Assembly (NCBI GenBank): GCA_003450735.1
Contig: DMEZ01000055.1
Location: 297,845 to 361,844, forward strand
Length of the DNA: 64,000 nucleotides
Direction: 5' to 3'
Source of the DNA: Elusimicrobiota bacterium
GTDB lineage: Bacteria; Elusimicrobiota; Elusimicrobia; UBA1565
This document shows positions 61,838-64,000 of this stretch, one piece after another. Each line of letters opens with the position of its first letter. Position 1 is the first letter of the stretch. The notes under the pieces were generated by a model, which ran no database searches, had not been told where the DNA came from, and saw only the letters and a list, made by a program, of their open reading frames with translations. A program made the position numbers and the translations under genes.

Positions 61838-62750
61838 CTGCCTTTGCTGCGCCAAGCCCATCGCCGGGGAGGAGGGCCGCTATCATCGCAAGTGCATCAA
61901 GAGGCTATTCGGCTCCACCCGAGTCCCCGTGATCCCTTTCGGCCTCGCCGACCTGCCGGCCCAAGTCCTCAAGACCGGGGCGCGGATGTCCATCTCCGGC
62001 GTCCAGATCAAGGCCTCGGTCCGGCTCGATGCCGGCAAGTCGCTGCTCGAAGTGGTCGCGGTCGGCGGGACCCATATCCTCAAGCCGGAGCCGCAGCAGT
62101 TCCCGGCGCTCCCGCAGAACGAGAACCTCTGCATGGGCCTGGCCGCCGACCTAGGCCTGCCGGTGCCCGCGCACGGGCTCTTCCCCATGGCCGATGGGTC
62201 CTTGTGCTACCTCGTCGCCAGGTTCGACCGGGCCGGCGCAGAGAAGCTGCCCAACGAGACGATGTTCCAGATCCTGCAATCGGCGGAAAAATACGAGGGC
62301 TCGCTCGAGCGGGTCGGCAAGGCGATCCGGACGCACGCGGCGGACGTCGGCCTCGATTCCATCGACTTCTTCGAGCGCGTCCTGTTCTGCTTTTTGACCG
62401 GCAACGACGACATGCATCTGAAGAACTGGGCCCTGGTCACTCGCGGCAGGAAGACCGCGCTCGCGCCCTGCTACGATCTGGTCTGCTCGAAGATCTATCT
62501 CCCGAAAGAGGCCGACTCCGCGCTGACCATCGCCGGCAAGAACGACAAGCTCGAGCGCTCCGACTTCGAAGCGCTGGCGAACAGCCTCGGGATCGACGCC
62601 AAAGCCGTGCAAAACATCTTCGAGCGGTTCCGCCTGGCTCAGGCGCGGCTCCGGGAGACGGTCGACGGGTCGGAACTGCCCATCCAGCTGAAGCGGGACT
62701 TCGATGCCCTCATCCAAGCCCGCTGCAGGCGGCTTTATGGCGGCGGATGA
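61830..62750 (+). CDS. hipT: HipT-like Ser/Thr kinase toxin
   Basis: A 306-residue HipA-fold kinase without the N-terminal subdomain. An N-terminal Cys cluster (CLCCAKPI ... YHRKC) precedes the glycine-rich loop MSISGVQIK with Ser54-Ile-Ser56, the two-serine arrangement described for HipT autophosphorylation. TGNDDMHLKNWAL holds the catalytic Asp and metal-binding Asn, and CYDLVCSK is the DFG equivalent. The kinase looks intact. Known HipA and HipT targets are aminoacyl-tRNA synthetases (GltX and TrpS respectively); the target here is unknown. Confidence 0.88.
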   Translation: MASCLCCAKPIAGEEGRYHRKCIKRLFGSTRVPVIPFGLADLPAQVLKTGARMSISGVQIKASVRLDAGKSLLEVVAVGGTHILKPEPQQFPALPQNENLCMGLAADLGLPVPAHGLFPMADGSLCYLVARFDRAGAEKLPNETMFQILQSAEKYEGSLERVGKAIRTHAADVGLDSIDFFERVLFCFLTGNDDMHLKNWALVTRGRKTALAPCYDLVCSKIYLPKEADSALTIAGKNDKLERSDFEALANSLGIDAKAVQNIFERFRLAQARLRETVDGSELPIQLKRDFDALIQARCRRLYGGG

Positions 62751-62765
62751 ACAGAAAGGCGCGGC

Positions 62766-63134
62766 CTAGTCTTCCAGCCCGGACTTCTCGAACACCCAGC
62801 GCTTGAGCGCCTCCGCCTCCTTCTTGGCGATGGCCTGCTCCTTCTCGTGGACTTCCAGGAACCTCAGGAACTGTGCGTTCTCCTCGGGCGTGTGGTTGCC
62901 CGTCTGGTACTCCTTGAAGTAGACCTTCCCCTGCTCCAGGAAGACGACCACCTCGTGCAGGTCCTTGGCCAGCGCGGAGGCCGTGTTCAGGTCGCGCTGG
63001 ACGTGCGCGGGGGCCTTGGGCGGCGCAAGCCGGAGCTCTTCGACCGGCGGGGCCTTAGGCTCCTGCTGAGCCATCACCCCGTACGCCGCCCCCAGCACGA
63101 TCAGAACGAGAACGGCCTTTCCCAGATGTCTCAT
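62766..63134 (-). CDS. Secreted helical hypothetical protein
   Basis: A 122-residue protein with a signal peptide (MRHLGKAVLVLIVLGAAYGVMA), a Pro-rich segment and a charged helical region (about 45-118, rich in Glu/Lys/Gln). It is not recognised. It converges on hipT, ending 15 bp away. Confidence 0.6.
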   Translation of the reverse strand: MRHLGKAVLVLIVLGAAYGVMAQQEPKAPPVEELRLAPPKAPAHVQRDLNTASALAKDLHEVVVFLEQGKVYFKEYQTGNHTPEENAQFLRFLEVHEKEQAIAKKEAEALKRWVFEKSGLED

Positions 63135-63155
63135 AGGACCTCTATAAAATGGGTC

Positions 63156-63183
63156 TTGACGGAATCCGATATAGGATTATACT
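63156..63183 (+). promoter_or_regulatory. Promoter-like element
   Basis: TTGACG (63156-63161), a 16-bp spacer and TATACT (63178-63183). The spacer contains AATCC-N6-GGATT, an inverted repeat that could be an operator. No plus-strand coding sequence follows before the terminator at 63204. Confidence 0.55.
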
Positions 63184-63189
63184 AGGTGT

Positions 63190-63233
63190 ACGCCGAGTAG
63201 GTAGCCCCCCGCGGGTGCGGGGGGCATGTTTTT
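63190..63233 (+). ncRNA. Possible very short transcript ending in terminator
   Basis: From the predicted start near 63190 only about 44 nt lie before the end of a strong hairpin with T-tract. Either a small RNA or a non-productive decoy promoter is possible; sequence alone cannot tell. Confidence 0.3.
63204..63233 (+). terminator. Rho-independent terminator
   Basis: GCCCCCCGC (63204-63212) pairs with GCGGGGGGC (63217-63225) across a GGGT loop and is followed by TTTTT (63229-63233). The T-tract orients it to the plus strand. Confidence 0.75.
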
Positions 63234-63234
63234 G

Positions 63235-63705
63235 TCAGGGCCCCAGGAAGAAGCCCAATAGTCCGCCGACGAGCGCCCCGATGCCGGCGCCGATGGGCCC
63301 GCCCAGGAAGAAGCCTGCCGCACCCAACGCCAGCGCCCCGCCCATAGTCCACCACGTCCCGTTCCCGCTCTTCTGCGGCTTCGCCTTGCCTTCCTTTGTA
63401 AGGGGGTTCTTCGGCTCCGTGAAGGTCGCTCGGCTCGGGTCGCCTATGATGAGGTTGCCCGTAGGCTTGCGCAAGCCCGTTTCCGGAGCGGGCACCGGAG
63501 GCGGTGACACGAAATTCTGACTCTGCCCGGCCCCATCGAACCCGGCCATGGCCAGCGTCTTAGCGTCATTGAGATCGCCTGTGCGCGCGCCCTGCTCGCT
63601 CGAATAGGAGATTGACCGAAGGCCCGCCATATCCGCTGAGATCGTCTGGATACCCGCAAAAAGGATGAATAGGGACAGACAGCTCGTTTTAAGCTTCATG
63701 CCCAT
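63235..63705 (-). CDS. Secreted protein with C-terminal glycine-zipper helix
   Basis: A 156-residue protein. A signal peptide (residues about 5-24) is followed by a polar, Pro-rich middle and a C-terminal Gly-rich hydrophobic segment (about 118-155: GGALALGAAGFFLGGPIGAGIGALVGGLLGFF). The tail resembles glycine-zipper membrane segments. No named family is recognised. The ATG two codons in (63699) is an alternative start. Confidence 0.6.
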   Translation of the reverse strand: MGMKLKTSCLSLFILFAGIQTISADMAGLRSISYSSEQGARTGDLNDAKTLAMAGFDGAGQSQNFVSPPPVPAPETGLRKPTGNLIIGDPSRATFTEPKNPLTKEGKAKPQKSGNGTWWTMGGALALGAAGFFLGGPIGAGIGALVGGLLGFFLGP

Positions 63706-63863
63706 GAGTTTACATGAAGAATCCTAGGTCCCCAATGGCCGTGCGGCCTATATGGACGCTGGATTAAGACCTATTTGGAACTACCCTGCGAGGCCTAAGC
63801 GGTTTTTTTAGGGGAAAAACGGAGGGGGCACCAAGGCATTCCTCCGTGCCTTCGTGCCCCCCC
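63706..63863. other. Intergenic, nothing recognised
   Basis: No gene, convincing hairpin or promoter was identified between the glycine-zipper gene and the minisatellite. Confidence 0.5.
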
Positions 63864-64000
63864 TCCACGAACGACCACGAGCGTCCACGGCGACGGCCAC
63901 GAACGTCCACGGCGACGGCCACGAACGGCCCAGCGACGGCCACGAACGGCCCGGCGACGGCCACGAACGGCCCGGCAACGGCCACGAACGGCCCGGCGAC
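63864..64000 (+). repeat. 21-bp minisatellite running off the window
   Basis: Four 21-bp units (63917-63937, 63938-63958, 63959-63979 and 63980-64000) of GGCCACGAACGGCCCRGCRAC differ at single positions. They are preceded by more degenerate CCACGAACG-type units from 63864, including one 22-bp unit at 63895. The array continues past the right edge. The period is a multiple of three, but no convincing gene contains it. Confidence 0.85.

Noticed and set aside
63764..63985. Leftward frame with AVAGPFV heptapeptide repeats
   Set aside because: It is generated by the 21-bp minisatellite. It has no ribosome site, and its N-terminal part is simply the repeat.
63864..64000. CRISPR array
   Set aside because: The repeats are contiguous 21-bp units without unique spacers and no cas genes are present.

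Overview
This is a GC-rich chromosomal window (most genes near 65-70% GC by eye) from a Gram-negative bacterium. The outer-membrane lipid-transport proteins MlaA and MlaC, a lytic transglycosylase and many proteins with signal peptides support a double envelope. Lineage cannot be proved from sequence alone. An uncultured high-GC lineage such as Elusimicrobiota is a guess from the style of the secreted hypothetical proteins. No rRNA, tRNA or CRISPR array was recognised.

Left part (1-7.8 kb): a truncated TauE/SafE permease with a DUF1634 partner, then a leftward run of signalling genes (OmpR-type regulator, hybrid histidine kinase, second regulator) leading into exonuclease III and a lone HicA-like toxin. 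A FlgO/CsgG-like secreted protein and a REC-histidine kinase follow. 7.8-16.6 kb: a double-domain M16 peptidase, heme genes hemG, hemH and hemE, and a dicarboxylate symporter. An XRE regulator plus nucleotidyltransferase module with its own promoter sits on the opposite strand between hemG and hemH. 16.7-29.5 kb: an exported M3 oligopeptidase, an MlaA-MlaC-RND operon, an ECF sigma operon ending in a bactofilin-like/RDD membrane protein, YgiQ, a protein with two PC4-like domains, an alpha/beta hydrolase and an FAD amine oxidase.

The centre (29.6-44.1 kb) is the most unusual part. It holds an array of seven tandem paralogues (five with full-length-type kinase lobes, one truncated, one sensor-only) plus a TPR kinase. 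All share the layout signal peptide, helical extracytoplasmic sensor, one transmembrane helix, then a C-terminal cytoplasmic Hanks-type kinase domain, which is the reverse of classical PknB. They fall into three translationally coupled units. Only two proteins (36153-37703 and 40688-43033) keep every catalytic residue, and each is preceded by the same TTGACA-N17-TACACT promoter, whose -35 box overlaps the previous stop codon. The others have lost the beta3 Lys, the HRD Asp or the whole active site. The first unit is headed by a TIM-barrel protein that lacks both expected catalytic glutamates, and the last ends with an m4C-type DNA methyltransferase. A further degenerate paralogue is coupled to an OmpR-type regulator at 47.3-49.4 kb, and a conventional N-terminal-kinase PknB lies at 52.6-54.5 kb.

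Right part: two secreted or membrane proteins without recognised function, an SLT transglycosylase, a GH37/63-like glycosidase, mutS-mutL, then an accessory region. That region holds an AT-rich HEAT-like gene and a broken AbiE system (antitoxin present, toxin reduced to its C-terminus) between 20-nt near-identical direct repeats. It is followed by a three-gene HipBST toxin-antitoxin locus with a cluster of operator-like inverted repeats. Small secreted proteins, a promoter-terminator mini-unit and a 21-bp minisatellite close the window.
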